A DNA stretch of 64,000 nucleotides. Source: an uncultured Eubacteriales bacterium. GTDB lineage: Bacteria > Bacillota > Clostridia > Lachnospirales > Cellulosilyticaceae. A program made the translations under genes and the position numbers. Positions 1-7,699 of this stretch are shown here, one piece after another; the first letter of the stretch is position 1, and each line of letters opens with the position of its first letter. Where the stretch lies: NCBI GenBank assembly GCA_900551325.1, contig URVM01000006.1:152195-216194 (forward strand), read 5' to 3'. The notes under the pieces were generated by a model. That model did no database searches, was not told the origin of the DNA, and saw only the letters and a list, made by a program, of their open reading frames with translations.

Positions 1-915
1 TTGGATACTAAACAAGGTCAGCTCTTACTTAGAAAAACATTGATTCCAAGGGAACAGATTATGTTTGTCCATGAAGTAACAGGGCAACTTATAGACAGGG
101 GATTTAATGAAATTAGTAAGATTTATATGGCCAAAAAGCAAATACCCTATGGAAATTACTTAGATAAAAACTTTATCTTACAAGACTATGATAAGATAAG
201 TGAAATTGACTTTACAGACACAGGAGAATTAAAAGCCATCATTGAAGTATTAGCAAGGTTTCATGTGGCAGCCACACATATTCATTCTAAGGTAAGATCT
301 GTAGAAAGCGTAGGCTTCAAGAATATACATGAGTACTTTCAAAAACGAGTAACTGATGGAAAGAAAATGAAAAAAAAGATTGCAAAAATCTCTCAAAAGA
401 CTAAATTTGAGATAATGTTTTTAGATGATTATAAAGCTTATGAAGAGTTACAGTATAAAGCCCTAGAATTAGTTAAACCTGAAAGTGCCCATAGGCTTAT
501 AGAAAAGGCAAAAAGAAATAAAACTATCTTGCATAATGAATTTACTTATCATGCAGTAGGTAAGTTAGATGATGGAAGCTATAAGATTGCTAACATAGAT
601 AATTGTACTTATAGTATACAATTACTAGACCTTAGCAATGTACTTACTAAGATTATGCAAAAAAATCAGTGGGATATAATATTACTTAATCAACTTATCG
701 AAAGCTATATTAAAATCGCTCATTTAGAAGAAGAGGAAATTAGGATATTAAAAGCAATGCTTATTTTCCCAGAGAAGTATGCTAGTATTTGCTTTAAATA
801 TATGACATCTAAACATAGAAACAACTATAGTATGTTTGATCATAAGTGGGAAAATATGTTGGTCTATAAAGAAGATCAATTAAAAACTGCATATGAAATT
901 ATAAATTATCTATAA
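1..915 (+). CDS. CotS-like spore coat / kinase-fold protein, 5' end cut by window
   Basis: Resembles the CotS/YsxE family of spore-coat proteins, which have an aminoglycoside-phosphotransferase-like fold. The first visible residues (a G-x-L-L-L-R-K stretch, then a helix with an F-V-H-E-V core) match the beta-strand and helix that normally lie some 30-40 residues inside these proteins. ILHNEFTYHAVG followed by IANIDNCTYSIQLLDLSN corresponds to the family's H-G-D-x-H-x-x-N and I-D-F-D/D-L motifs, but the catalytic-type Asp is replaced (HNEF), so it is probably a structural pseudokinase rather than an enzyme. The frame is open from base 1 and the apparent TTG start has no visible ribosome site, so the real start probably lies upstream of the window. 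The sporulation genes yabG and sipL lie 5.7 kb downstream. Family call is moderate; substrate is unknown. Confidence 0.6.
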   Translation: MDTKQGQLLLRKTLIPREQIMFVHEVTGQLIDRGFNEISKIYMAKKQIPYGNYLDKNFILQDYDKISEIDFTDTGELKAIIEVLARFHVAATHIHSKVRSVESVGFKNIHEYFQKRVTDGKKMKKKIAKISQKTKFEIMFLDDYKAYEELQYKALELVKPESAHRLIEKAKRNKTILHNEFTYHAVGKLDDGSYKIANIDNCTYSIQLLDLSNVLTKIMQKNQWDIILLNQLIESYIKIAHLEEEEIRILKAMLIFPEKYASICFKYMTSKHRNNYSMFDHKWENMLVYKEDQLKTAYEIINYL

Positions 916-995
916 AACTTAGGTATAGTTTGACGTATAATGTACTAGAGAGTAAAATAAATAGAAAGAATAAGAAAATACAAAGGAGTTATAGT

Positions 996-2324
996 GTGAA
1001 AAGTAATAAAACTTTTGTTAAGGCCATGATTGTTACTGCAGTAATAGGATTTACTGCACTTTTAGCCATTCTATTTATAGGAATTAAATATTTTGTTAAG
1101 GAAACTACAGTATCAAGCCCTCAGACATCTCATTCGCAAATAGAAATAGACAATACTTTTTACATAACAACTACAGGAGTTATAAAAGAACTGACTGAAA
1201 AAAGTGTAACTTATTTAGATATAGATAAAAGGGAGATTATAAACTATAAAGTTAAACCTACCACAAAAATACAAGATGCATATGAAAATATGATGTCTTA
1301 TGAAGAGATGGAACCAGGAGATGTTGTAGAAATTGTGTATCAACCACAAAAAGAAAACCTAGTATGTATTAGATTAGCAAAAGAGGCGTTTACCAAATCT
1401 AATATGACCAACTTAGAAATTGATAGATCTAATAGAACTATTACTATAGGAAATAAGGTATATTATTATAATGGTCAAACGAACATTATGGATAATATGA
1501 AAAATCCTATAAATATGCATCAAATTAGTGACTATGATGTACTTGAGTTAAAAGGTATCAAAAATGATATTTACTCCATCCAAGTTGTGGAAAAAGAAAG
1601 CTATTTACAACTAAGTCAACTGCCTATTTATGAAGGAGTATTAGAAATTGATAGAACTAGACAAATTCCTTTAAAAGAGAATTTACCAGTTATACCTATG
1701 ACTCCAGGAGAACACAAAGTAACCCTTCAACTAAAAGGATATAAACCAATAGTCACTACACTTACAATGGAATCAGGAAAAACACTAGAGTATAATCCGG
1801 GGGATTTTGTAAGACTAGAAACTATACTTGAAGTAAAAGTTAAAAATACAGATAGTGACTACCAAGTTAAAGTAGGAGATAAGGTTTATAATAAAGAGGA
1901 AAATATTCAAGTACCAACAGGTGTTTATACAGTAGAGATTTCGGCGGAAGGATTTAAAACCTATAAACAAGAATTGAACCTAGAAGAAGGTACAATGGTA
2001 CTTCAAGTAGCACTCATTTCCCTATCAGAAAATGGGGAAGGCACAACAAATACTACTAATAATAATAGTAGTAATGCTACCAATGAAACTACCAATACAA
2101 ACGGTAAAATAGATTATAAGATCAACATATCAAGTGAACCTATAGGAGCAAGTATCTATATTGATGGAGAATACAAAGGAGCAACACCTTTTAAATCAAC
2201 GCTTCCTGTAGGAGAACACGTTATTATACTTAAAAAAGAAGGCTATAGAGATTATGAAACTAATATCCTTATTGATCATAGTGATGATCAAAATAGTTAT
2301 CTTTATACCCTTATACCAAATTAG
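996..2324 (+). CDS. Membrane-anchored PEGA-domain protein
   Basis: An upstream in-frame TTG at 930 gives a longer frame, but GTG at 996 has a strong ribosome site (AAAGGAG, 983-989) at good spacing, so this start is preferred (442 residues). One transmembrane helix at about residues 11-32 follows a basic N-terminus, placing the bulk outside the membrane. After a beta-rich region there is a Thr/Asn/Ser linker (about 350-375), then a clear PEGA domain (about 380-430) with the cores SSEPIGASIYIDGEYKG, TPF and LPVGEHVIILKKEGYRDYE. Two weaker PEGA-like segments lie upstream (around MTPGEHKVTLQLKGYKP and VPTGVYTVEISAEGFKTYK). PEGA domains are common in surface or envelope proteins of Firmicutes; no catalytic motif is visible. 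It begins 80 bases after the CotS-like gene and ends at a hairpin terminator. Confidence 0.75.
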   Translation: MKSNKTFVKAMIVTAVIGFTALLAILFIGIKYFVKETTVSSPQTSHSQIEIDNTFYITTTGVIKELTEKSVTYLDIDKREIINYKVKPTTKIQDAYENMMSYEEMEPGDVVEIVYQPQKENLVCIRLAKEAFTKSNMTNLEIDRSNRTITIGNKVYYYNGQTNIMDNMKNPINMHQISDYDVLELKGIKNDIYSIQVVEKESYLQLSQLPIYEGVLEIDRTRQIPLKENLPVIPMTPGEHKVTLQLKGYKPIVTTLTMESGKTLEYNPGDFVRLETILEVKVKNTDSDYQVKVGDKVYNKEENIQVPTGVYTVEISAEGFKTYKQELNLEEGTMVLQVALISLSENGEGTTNTTNNNSSNATNETTNTNGKIDYKINISSEPIGASIYIDGEYKGATPFKSTLPVGEHVIILKKEGYRDYETNILIDHSDDQNSYLYTLIPN

Positions 2325-2330
2325 AAGAGA

Positions 2331-2356
2331 AGCAGCTGCTATAACAGCTGCTTTTT
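2331..2356 (+). terminator. Rho-independent terminator after the PEGA gene
   Basis: AGCAGCTG (2331-2338) pairs with CAGCTGCT (2345-2352), followed by a T run. Confidence 0.8.
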
Positions 2357-2416
2357 AAATTTACTCAGATAGAGAGATATAATAATTTAAATAGGAGATG
2401 AAAGAGGAATTATTTT

Positions 2417-2914
2417 ATGAAAAAAATTATAGTAATTTCAATTATTCTTGTATTATCTTTTGTAGGATGTCAACCTAAAAATAACTTGGTAGAGTTAGAA
2501 GCTTCTTCTTATGCCCAACAACTTTTTGAAAGTAAAAATCCATATATAGGAGATGCTTCAGCAAATGGAGAAATCCTTGACGTATTAAATATTTCTGAAG
2601 AAATGGGCAATTATTCTGTAGAACTAAAAACAGATGAATTTCCGTATTTAATAAAGTTAAACTTTAAAGACGATATAAATGATAAAGATGATTTTGATCT
2701 TAAAATTCTAGACAAAGCTTTTCTCATGTTAGCTCTAATTGATAATGCAGATGAAGTACAATTTTCTTATCCGCATATTAAAGATGGAGAAGAGACTCTT
2801 ATAACAGTCTATGTTACTAAACAACAAGCAACAGACATCTTAAAAAAAGATATTAAATCATATGCCAAATCAGCAGAGGGACTCCAAGAACTCCTGGATC
2901 AACTAGATAACTAG
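2417..2914 (+). CDS. Small predicted lipoprotein, function unknown
   Basis: The N-terminus is a lipoprotein signal: two lysines, a hydrophobic stretch and a lipobox-like S-F-V-G-C with the modified Cys at residue 18. The mature part (about 147 residues) is acidic, alternates strand-like and helical segments, and has no motif I recognise. A segment rich in D and K (NDKDDFDLKILDKAFLML) and a C-terminal helix look like a compact periplasm-type domain. The ribosome site AGAGGAA lies 7 bases before ATG. It has its own intergenic region after the PEGA gene terminator and is followed by repeat element A. Expected location is the outer face of the cytoplasmic membrane. Confidence 0.6.
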   Translation: MKKIIVISIILVLSFVGCQPKNNLVELEASSYAQQLFESKNPYIGDASANGEILDVLNISEEMGNYSVELKTDEFPYLIKLNFKDDINDKDDFDLKILDKAFLMLALIDNADEVQFSYPHIKDGEETLITVYVTKQQATDILKKDIKSYAKSAEGLQELLDQLDN

Positions 2915-2968
2915 TAGGTTATATTTAGTTGCTAATGAGAGTGGATAAGCAAGAGAGTCAGTAGACTA
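2915..2968 (+). repeat. Remnant of a half-unit before element A
   Basis: The stretch GCTAATGAGAGTGGATAAGC followed by AGTAGACTA resembles the middle of the dispersed element (V-N-E-x-V-S-K segment) joined directly to the conserved left flank AGTAGACTA of the next copy. The same arrangement precedes the other elements. Confidence 0.45.
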
Positions 2969-3221
2969 GAATTACTGTCTCTTAGAATACGTCAAAAGGT
3001 GAAAGGATGGATGTGGCTCATCCGAAAGCGGCTTATGTAGGTGGCTTAGAGACTGTTAACGAGTGGGTGAGTAGGGTATTTAGCGAGGTGTTTGACCGAA
3101 GGGAGTTTCGAGCGTTCCTATGAACTCTGAGTTTACAGCCTCTTAGCCACCGGAAGTGGAAGCTTGAGGAGGAGCTACAGCCAGCCTGATACCTAAGTAG
3201 ACTAACTAAAGACAGTAATTC
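2969..3221 (+). repeat. Dispersed foldback element, copy A
   Basis: A 253 bp element bounded by GAATTACTGTCT (2969) and its exact complement AGACAGTAATTC (3210-3221). Inside, GGTGGCTTAGAG with its extension pairs with CTCTTAGCCACC, with one A/C mismatch. An inner stem pairs GTAGG (3071-3075) with CCTAT (3117-3121). The family reading frame starts at ATG 3007 (MDVAHPKAAYVGGLE...) but a one-base loss relative to the other copies ends it early at TGA 3121-3123 (38 codons). The conserved AGTAGACTA flank precedes it. It lies 55 bp upstream of the csp1 promoter, exactly as copy D lies 55 bp upstream of the csp2 promoter. Confidence 0.85.
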
Positions 3222-3275
3222 GGCCCTAATTCAACCCTAATACAAAGCCATTTTAAATTTAATTTACATAATCCC

Positions 3276-3304
3276 TTGACAATCCCTTCCAGATAAGTTA
3301 TTAT
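3276..3304 (+). promoter_or_regulatory. SigmaA-type promoter of csp1
   Basis: TTGACA (3276-3281), 17 bp spacer, TATTAT (3299-3304). Identical elements and spacing occur before csp2. Predicted transcription start is about 150 bases before the csp1 start codon, giving a long leader. Confidence 0.8.
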
Positions 3305-3351
3305 AGATTTATCAGTTAATATTTATAAGTTCCAAAAGTTGTTTGAAGCAT

Positions 3352-3425
3352 TTCACATACTATTAGAGATTATATCTATTCGCTAAAAAATATAATCTGT
3401 AATAATATGTGAATTTTTTTATTTT
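3352..3425 (+). promoter_or_regulatory. Long hairpin with U-tract in the csp1 leader
   Basis: TTCACATA (3352-3359) pairs with TATGTGAA (3406-3413), continued by TATTA/TAATA and AGATTATAT/ATATAATCT, giving a stem of more than 20 pairs with a small loop. Seven T follow immediately. The layout is that of an intrinsic terminator or a temperature-sensitive leader, placed between promoter and start codon. The same structure with base changes is kept before csp2. Confidence 0.7.
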
Positions 3426-3462
3426 CCTATATTACAGAGATACAAAATAGGAGGTACCGCAC

Positions 3463-3663
3463 ATGATGACAGGTACAGTTAAATGGTTTAACGCAGAAAA
3501 AGGTTTTGGTTTTATTTCTAGAGAAGATGGAGATGATGTATTCGTACATTTCTCAGCTATCCAAGGAGATGGATTCAAATCTCTTGAAGAAGGTCAAAAA
3601 GTAACTTTTGACATTACAAAAGGCCCACGTGGCGCACAAGCAGAAAACGTACAAAAAGCTTAA
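3463..3663 (+). CDS. Cold-shock protein, CspA family (copy 1)
   Basis: A 66-residue single cold-shock domain (OB fold) that binds single-stranded RNA and DNA and melts RNA secondary structure. RNP1 is seen as KGFGFISRE and RNP2 as DVFVHFSAI; length is normal for the family. The first of two adjacent ATG codons is chosen because AGGAGG lies 8 bases before it. The gene has its own promoter, a ~150-base leader with a stable hairpin, and its own terminator. It is nearly identical to csp2 at 32784 (differences: K/N, I/L and Q/K in the C-terminal third), and the upstream element, promoter and leader are duplicated too. This points to segmental duplication. Confidence 0.95.
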   Translation: MMTGTVKWFNAEKGFGFISREDGDDVFVHFSAIQGDGFKSLEEGQKVTFDITKGPRGAQAENVQKA

Positions 3664-3680
3664 TTTAACCATAAATTAAG

Positions 3681-3714
3681 AAAAGGCATATAGCTCAAGC
3701 TATATGCCTTTTTT
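3681..3714 (+). terminator. Terminator of csp1
   Basis: AAAAGGCATATAGCT (3681-3695) pairs with AGCTATATGCCTTTT with a two-base loop, followed by further T. Confidence 0.9.
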
Positions 3715-3737
3715 GTCATGTAATTCTAGGTACACTA

Positions 3738-3854
3738 GAATTATAATCTCTTTACGTACTCTAGTAGGCGAAAGGATAGATATGATTCCTTAGAAAGTAG
3801 TTTATGTAGAGGCTTAGAGAATATTAATAAGTAAATAAGAGTCTAAGTAGACTA
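3738..3854 (+). repeat. Degenerate half-unit of the dispersed element (B')
   Basis: About 117 bp matching the left half of the element (GAATTATAATCTC, GGCGAAAGGATAGATATG, GGCTTAGAGAATATTAATAAG) and then jumping straight to AAGTAGACTAGAATTACT of copy B. The right half is missing. Half-units of this kind also precede copies A and F and lie beyond copy C. Confidence 0.65.
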
Positions 3855-4109
3855 GAATTACTATCTCTTAGAATACTCTAAGTAGGTGAAAGGATGGATG
3901 TGGCTCCTCCGAAAGCGGTTTATGTAGGTGGCTTAGAGGCTGTTAACAAGTGGATGAGCAAGGGTTTTAGCCAGGTGTCCGAAGCGAAGCAAGTTTCTGG
4001 TGTTCTTGCGATTCCCGAGGTTACAGCCTCTTAGCCACCGGAAGTGGAAGCTTGAGGGGGAGTTACAGCCAGCCTGATACCTAAGAATACTAGGTAGAGA
4101 TAGTAATTC
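3855..4109 (+). repeat. Dispersed foldback element, copy B
   Basis: 255 bp with 14 bp terminal inverted repeats GAATTACTATCTCT (3855) and AGAGATAGTAATTC (4096-4109). Compared with copy A, position 9 of the repeat has changed G to A on the left and C to T on the right, so pairing is kept. Internal stem: 3927-3946 pairs with 4020-4039. Inner stem: GCAAG (3958-3962) pairs with CTTGC (4005-4009). It contains a 46-codon frame 3894-4034 (MDVAPPKAVYVGGLEAVN...EVTAS, TAG stop) without a ribosome site of normal strength. The rest of 3664-4209 holds only the csp1 terminator, half-unit B' and the pgcA leader. Confidence 0.9.
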
Positions 4110-4209
4110 GATCCTCCTCAAAGTGGAAGCCGCCAATTTTCACTCTTTTAAAGCTAGAAAATTTGTAATATAATATAAAAGTGTAAAAATATGGTTAAGG
4201 AGGTTTGTT

Positions 4210-5910
4210 ATGGGTTATAAAAGTAAATATGAAGAATGGCTAAATAGCGACTTTATAGATGAGGGTACTAAAGTAGAGTTAAAGGGTATCGTGGATGATG
4301 AAAAAGAAATTGAAGATAGGTTTTATACAGAACTTGAATTTGGCACAGCGGGTCTAAGAGGGATTATAGGTGCTGGTACTAACCGAATGAATGTATATAT
4401 TGTAAGGAAGGCTACTCAAGGATTATGTAATTTTTTAAATAGACAAGCTTTAACAGATGCTAAAGTAGCTATTGCTTATGATTCAAGACATTTCTCTGAT
4501 GTATTTGCGAAAGAGGCAGCAAAGGTATTTGCAGCAAATAATATTACTGCTTACCTATTTGAAAGTTTAAGACCTGTACCTATGTTATCTTTTGCAGTGA
4601 GACATTTAAACTGTGATGCAGGTGTTGTGGTAACTGCAAGTCACAATCCTCCGGAGTATAATGGTTATAAAGTATATGGTAATGATGGTGCTCAAGTAAG
4701 TGCACCTTATGATGGGATGATTATAGAAGAAGTTAATGCTATAACTGACTTTAATGAGGTTAAGATTCTAAGTGAACAAGAAGCTATAGAGTCTAACAAG
4801 CTTATTATAATAGGTAAAGAGGTAGATGAAGCTTATATTGATGAAGTAAAAAAACAAGTTCTTAATCCAGAAATCATTAAAGAAGTAGCAAATGACTTTA
4901 AAATTGTTTATACACCTATTCATGGAACTGGTAATAAACCAGTTAGGGCATTACTTGAGGAAGTAGGATTTAAGAATATATATGTTGTAAAGGAACAAGA
5001 AGAGCCTAATGGAGCATTTCCAACAGTAACAAGTCCAAATCCTGAAAATAAGGAAGCTTTTACCTTAGCATTAGAACTTGCAAAAGAAGTAGGAGCAGAT
5101 ATTGTAATGGGAACAGATCCAGATGCAGACCGAATAGGTGTACTTGTGCGTGACCATGAAGGTGAATATACCGTTTTAACAGGTAATATGTTAGGTGCCA
5201 TGTTGTGTGAATATATTCTGTCACAAAGAAATCTTAAAGGAAAACTGCCTAATAATAGTGTAGTTATCAAAACGATTGTAACAACAGAAATGATAAGACC
5301 AATTTGCCATGAGTATGGAGTAGAAGTTATAGAAGTACTTACTGGATTTAAATACATAGGTGAGCAAATTAAATTATTTGAAAAAAATAAAGATAAGCAC
5401 TATGCCTTTGGTTTTGAAGAAAGCTATGGTTGCTTAGCAGGAACTTATGCAAGAGATAAGGATGCTGTAGCAGCATGTATGTTAGCAGCAGAAATGGCAG
5501 CTTATTATAAGACAAAAGGTATGACCTTATACGATGGACTTATTTCATTATATGAAAAGTATGGCTACTATAAGGAAGATGTTCAATCTATTACACTAAA
5601 AGGAATAGAAGGACTAGAAAAAATAAAGAATGTAATGGAGAATCTAAGATTAGAAGTACCTAGTGGATTTGGTGAATATACAGTATTAAGTATGAGGGAT
5701 TATAATAAAGGGGTAGGGGAACTACCTAAGGCTAACGTATTATACTATGTTTTAAGTGATGGAGCATGGGTATGTGTACGTCCATCAGGAACCGAACCAA
5801 AGATTAAATTCTATATAGGCGTGAAGGGTAATAGCGAAGAAGATGCAAGCAATAAGGTTGAAGTTATTAAAGAAGCTGTTAATGTTTTAATTGCACCTTG
5901 GATAAAGTAA
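4210..5910 (+). CDS. pgcA: Phospho-sugar mutase (alpha-phosphoglucomutase/phosphomannomutase)
   Basis: Interconverts glucose 1-phosphate and glucose 6-phosphate (or the mannose phosphates), linking glycolysis with cell-envelope and glycogen precursors; cytosolic. All four family motifs are present. The phosphoserine loop TASHNPPEYNGYKVYG is at about residues 143-158, the metal loop GTDPDADRIGV at about 302-312, the sugar loop GFEESYGCL at about 404-412, and the phosphate-binding loop RPSGTEPKIKFY near 522-533. At 566 residues it has the length of the B. subtilis PgcA type. The ribosome site TAAGGAGG precedes ATG. It is monocistronic, between repeat copy B and a terminator. The glgP and GH13 genes later in the window would feed it with glucose 1-phosphate. 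Confidence 0.93.
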   Translation: MGYKSKYEEWLNSDFIDEGTKVELKGIVDDEKEIEDRFYTELEFGTAGLRGIIGAGTNRMNVYIVRKATQGLCNFLNRQALTDAKVAIAYDSRHFSDVFAKEAAKVFAANNITAYLFESLRPVPMLSFAVRHLNCDAGVVVTASHNPPEYNGYKVYGNDGAQVSAPYDGMIIEEVNAITDFNEVKILSEQEAIESNKLIIIGKEVDEAYIDEVKKQVLNPEIIKEVANDFKIVYTPIHGTGNKPVRALLEEVGFKNIYVVKEQEEPNGAFPTVTSPNPENKEAFTLALELAKEVGADIVMGTDPDADRIGVLVRDHEGEYTVLTGNMLGAMLCEYILSQRNLKGKLPNNSVVIKTIVTTEMIRPICHEYGVEVIEVLTGFKYIGEQIKLFEKNKDKHYAFGFEESYGCLAGTYARDKDAVAACMLAAEMAAYYKTKGMTLYDGLISLYEKYGYYKEDVQSITLKGIEGLEKIKNVMENLRLEVPSGFGEYTVLSMRDYNKGVGELPKANVLYYVLSDGAWVCVRPSGTEPKIKFYIGVKGNSEEDASNKVEVIKEAVNVLIAPWIK

Positions 5911-5933
5911 GAAAAAATTAAAAAAACTTTTTG

Positions 5934-5976
5934 AGATGTTTCAAGGTCTTATGGCTTGTGAAGCATCTTATTTTTT
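5934..5976 (+). terminator. Terminator after pgcA
   Basis: AGATG-TTTCA pairs with TGAA-G-CATCT with one bulge each side, followed by TTATTTTTT. Confidence 0.7.
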
Positions 5977-6060
5977 ACTTCAATATTCCCAATATATGGA
6001 AACAATGATAAGATGTTTTCAGAAGCCAACATACACAAAAGAGATAGAGGGGGAATTAAG

Positions 6061-6549
6061 ATGATCAAAGTACATCTTTTAGAAAAAATAATGCAGGTAG
6101 TAACAAATGTAAGCAAATGGGTAGCCGCTGTAAAAAATAAAAAGGAAGAACAATGTAAAGATGAAAAAATACATGAACCGATAAAAAAGAAAATAATTAA
6201 AAAATTAGCTAGAAAAAATACATTACTAAAGGGTAATAAAGAGGCAGAAGAACTTAAGATAGAAGAAGTACATATTCAAGAAACAAAAGATCAGCTTGTA
6301 AGTAAATCAAAAGTGATGAAACGATGGATAAGTTTTATAAAAGAGGAAAATGTTATTTATCTACCAAATATTTCAAGAGGAAATCAACAACAAAAACTCT
6401 ATAGTGGAGATAATGTTGTTTACATAGATTTTGACAGTATAAAATACAGTAATTTAAAGACTTGTCATATGATTAAAGAGTATCATAATAAAGAAAGGTA
6501 TGGAGTAAAAGCCCATTCTAGGGCACCAACACATTATTCTTATATATAA
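6061..6549 (+). CDS. Lysine-rich hypothetical protein
   Basis: The frame opens at 6013, but ATG 6061 has AGAGGGGG before it and is the likely start (162 residues). The first ~90 residues are strongly basic with many K and a helical pattern. The C-terminal part contains ENVIYLPNISRGNQQQ and VYIDFDSIKYSNLKT and ends in a short basic, His-containing tail. No signal peptide, membrane helix or known motif is seen. It sits between pgcA and yabG on the same strand, so a sporulation-associated basic protein is possible, but that is inference from position only. Confidence 0.5.
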   Translation: MIKVHLLEKIMQVVTNVSKWVAAVKNKKEEQCKDEKIHEPIKKKIIKKLARKNTLLKGNKEAEELKIEEVHIQETKDQLVSKSKVMKRWISFIKEENVIYLPNISRGNQQQKLYSGDNVVYIDFDSIKYSNLKTCHMIKEYHNKERYGVKAHSRAPTHYSYI

Positions 6550-6619
6550 GCTACATAGTCATAGGACTGCCTATTCATGTAATAAGATATAAAGATACTG
6601 TGAGTAGGAGTCTTGATGT

Positions 6620-7462
6620 ATGTTCATTGAAGTTGGAGATTATGTTGTACGTATTTCATACAATAGAGACATATTATTTAAAGTCATAGAAATTAAACCA
6701 AATGGAATAGTAAAATTAAAGGGAATTTCCTATAGAGTTATTGCAGATGCACCATTATCAGATTTAGAACTAGCAGGAGGGATGCGATTTACAAGTAAAG
6801 AAAATGATTTGATGGAGCAGATCCAAACAACAGTTAAAAATCTAGTACTAGAAAAGAAAATTATGAAGGATAAGCACAAACCCATACTTCAAAAAACAGG
6901 GAAAGTACTACACATTGATGGAGATAGTTTTTATCTTAATTTGTGTATGAAGTACTATGATATATTAGGAGTTAATGCGGTAGGTGAAAACATCCTAGAA
7001 TTTGAACAACCAAGGAAAATTAGTAGTCTTTTGCAAAAGCACAATCCAGATATACTTGTTTTGACCGGACATGATTCATTAAATAAAAAGTATAGAAATT
7101 TATTTGATATTAATGAGTATAAAAACTCTAAATACTTTGTTGAAGCAATAAAGGAAGCGAGGAGAGTAAATCAGGTGAGTAAGCAGCTCATCATCTTTGC
7201 TGGTGCATGCCAATCTTACTTTGAGGCACTTTTAGAAGCAGGTGCAGATTATGCAGCATCACCAGAAAGAGTACTTATCCATGCCTTAGATCCCGTATTC
7301 ATAGTAGAACGTATTGCATACTGTCCATTTAATCAAGTGTTACCCATAGAAGAAGCCATTAAAAATACAGTCACCAAATTTAGAGGTGTAGGAGGGTATG
7401 AGATTCTTGGAGTAGCACGTAAAGGTGGACCAGTGGTAGGCATAGCTGACGAGAAATCCTAA
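6620..7462 (+). CDS. yabG: Sporulation-specific protease YabG
   Basis: YabG is a cysteine protease made in the mother cell that trims spore coat proteins (and, in C. difficile, SpoIVA and pre-proSleC-type substrates) during spore maturation. The 280 residues match the family in length and layout. An N-terminal small beta-barrel-like segment (residues 1-45, GDYVVRISYNRDILFKV) is followed by VLHIDGD, PDILVLTGHDS and the conserved FAGACQSYFEALLEAGADYAS-type segment that carries the likely catalytic Cys; the C-terminus is GGYEILGVARKGGPV. The ribosome site AGGAG is 9 bases before ATG. The next gene is sipL, the same neighbour as in C. difficile, which supports both calls. Expression in late sporulation is expected. 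Confidence 0.9.
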   Translation: MFIEVGDYVVRISYNRDILFKVIEIKPNGIVKLKGISYRVIADAPLSDLELAGGMRFTSKENDLMEQIQTTVKNLVLEKKIMKDKHKPILQKTGKVLHIDGDSFYLNLCMKYYDILGVNAVGENILEFEQPRKISSLLQKHNPDILVLTGHDSLNKKYRNLFDINEYKNSKYFVEAIKEARRVNQVSKQLIIFAGACQSYFEALLEAGADYAASPERVLIHALDPVFIVERIAYCPFNQVLPIEEAIKNTVTKFRGVGGYEILGVARKGGPVVGIADEKS

Positions 7463-7509
7463 CGGCGCAGGATGAACGTACGAGTGTGTCTATTTTTAGA
7501 GTGGATATA

Positions 7510-7542
7510 AAAGACAGTCAACCGCCAGACTGTCTTTTTTTT
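7510..7542 (+). terminator. Terminator after yabG
   Basis: AAAGACAGTC (7510-7519) pairs with GACTGTCTTT (7528-7537), followed by T. Confidence 0.9.
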
Positions 7543-7630
7543 ATATGTTAATTTATTAAGGGTTAAGGAATAATTAAAATGTATAAAGAATATAAATGTA
7601 ATAGAAGTTAGTCCAAAATGTAAAAAACGT

Positions 7631-7661
7631 GGCATAACTAGATAACTCTTACTCATATACA
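7631..7661 (+). promoter_or_regulatory. Possible sigmaE-type promoter of sipL
   Basis: GGCATAAC (7631-7638) and CATATACA (7654-7661) with a 15 bp spacer approximate the sigmaE consensus GTCATATT / CATACAAT. This fits the known mother-cell expression of sipL, but the match is partial. Confidence 0.35.
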
Positions 7662-7699
7662 TAGGTAGAGTGTAAAGGTTAGAAGAGGAGGATCGTAAA

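Noticed and set aside
2969..3221. Element copies as CRISPR repeats, integron attC sites or rRNA fragments
   Set aside because: There is no regular spacer pattern, no integrase, and the sequence carries a reading frame and long stems unlike rRNA; spacing between copies is irregular.
3933..4136. Minus-strand frame of 67 codons
   Set aside because: It lies almost wholly inside element B on the strand opposite the conserved frame, with no ribosome site.
4920..5357. 145-codon minus-strand frame inside pgcA
   Set aside because: It is antisense to a conserved enzyme gene with all catalytic motifs and has no ribosome site of its own.
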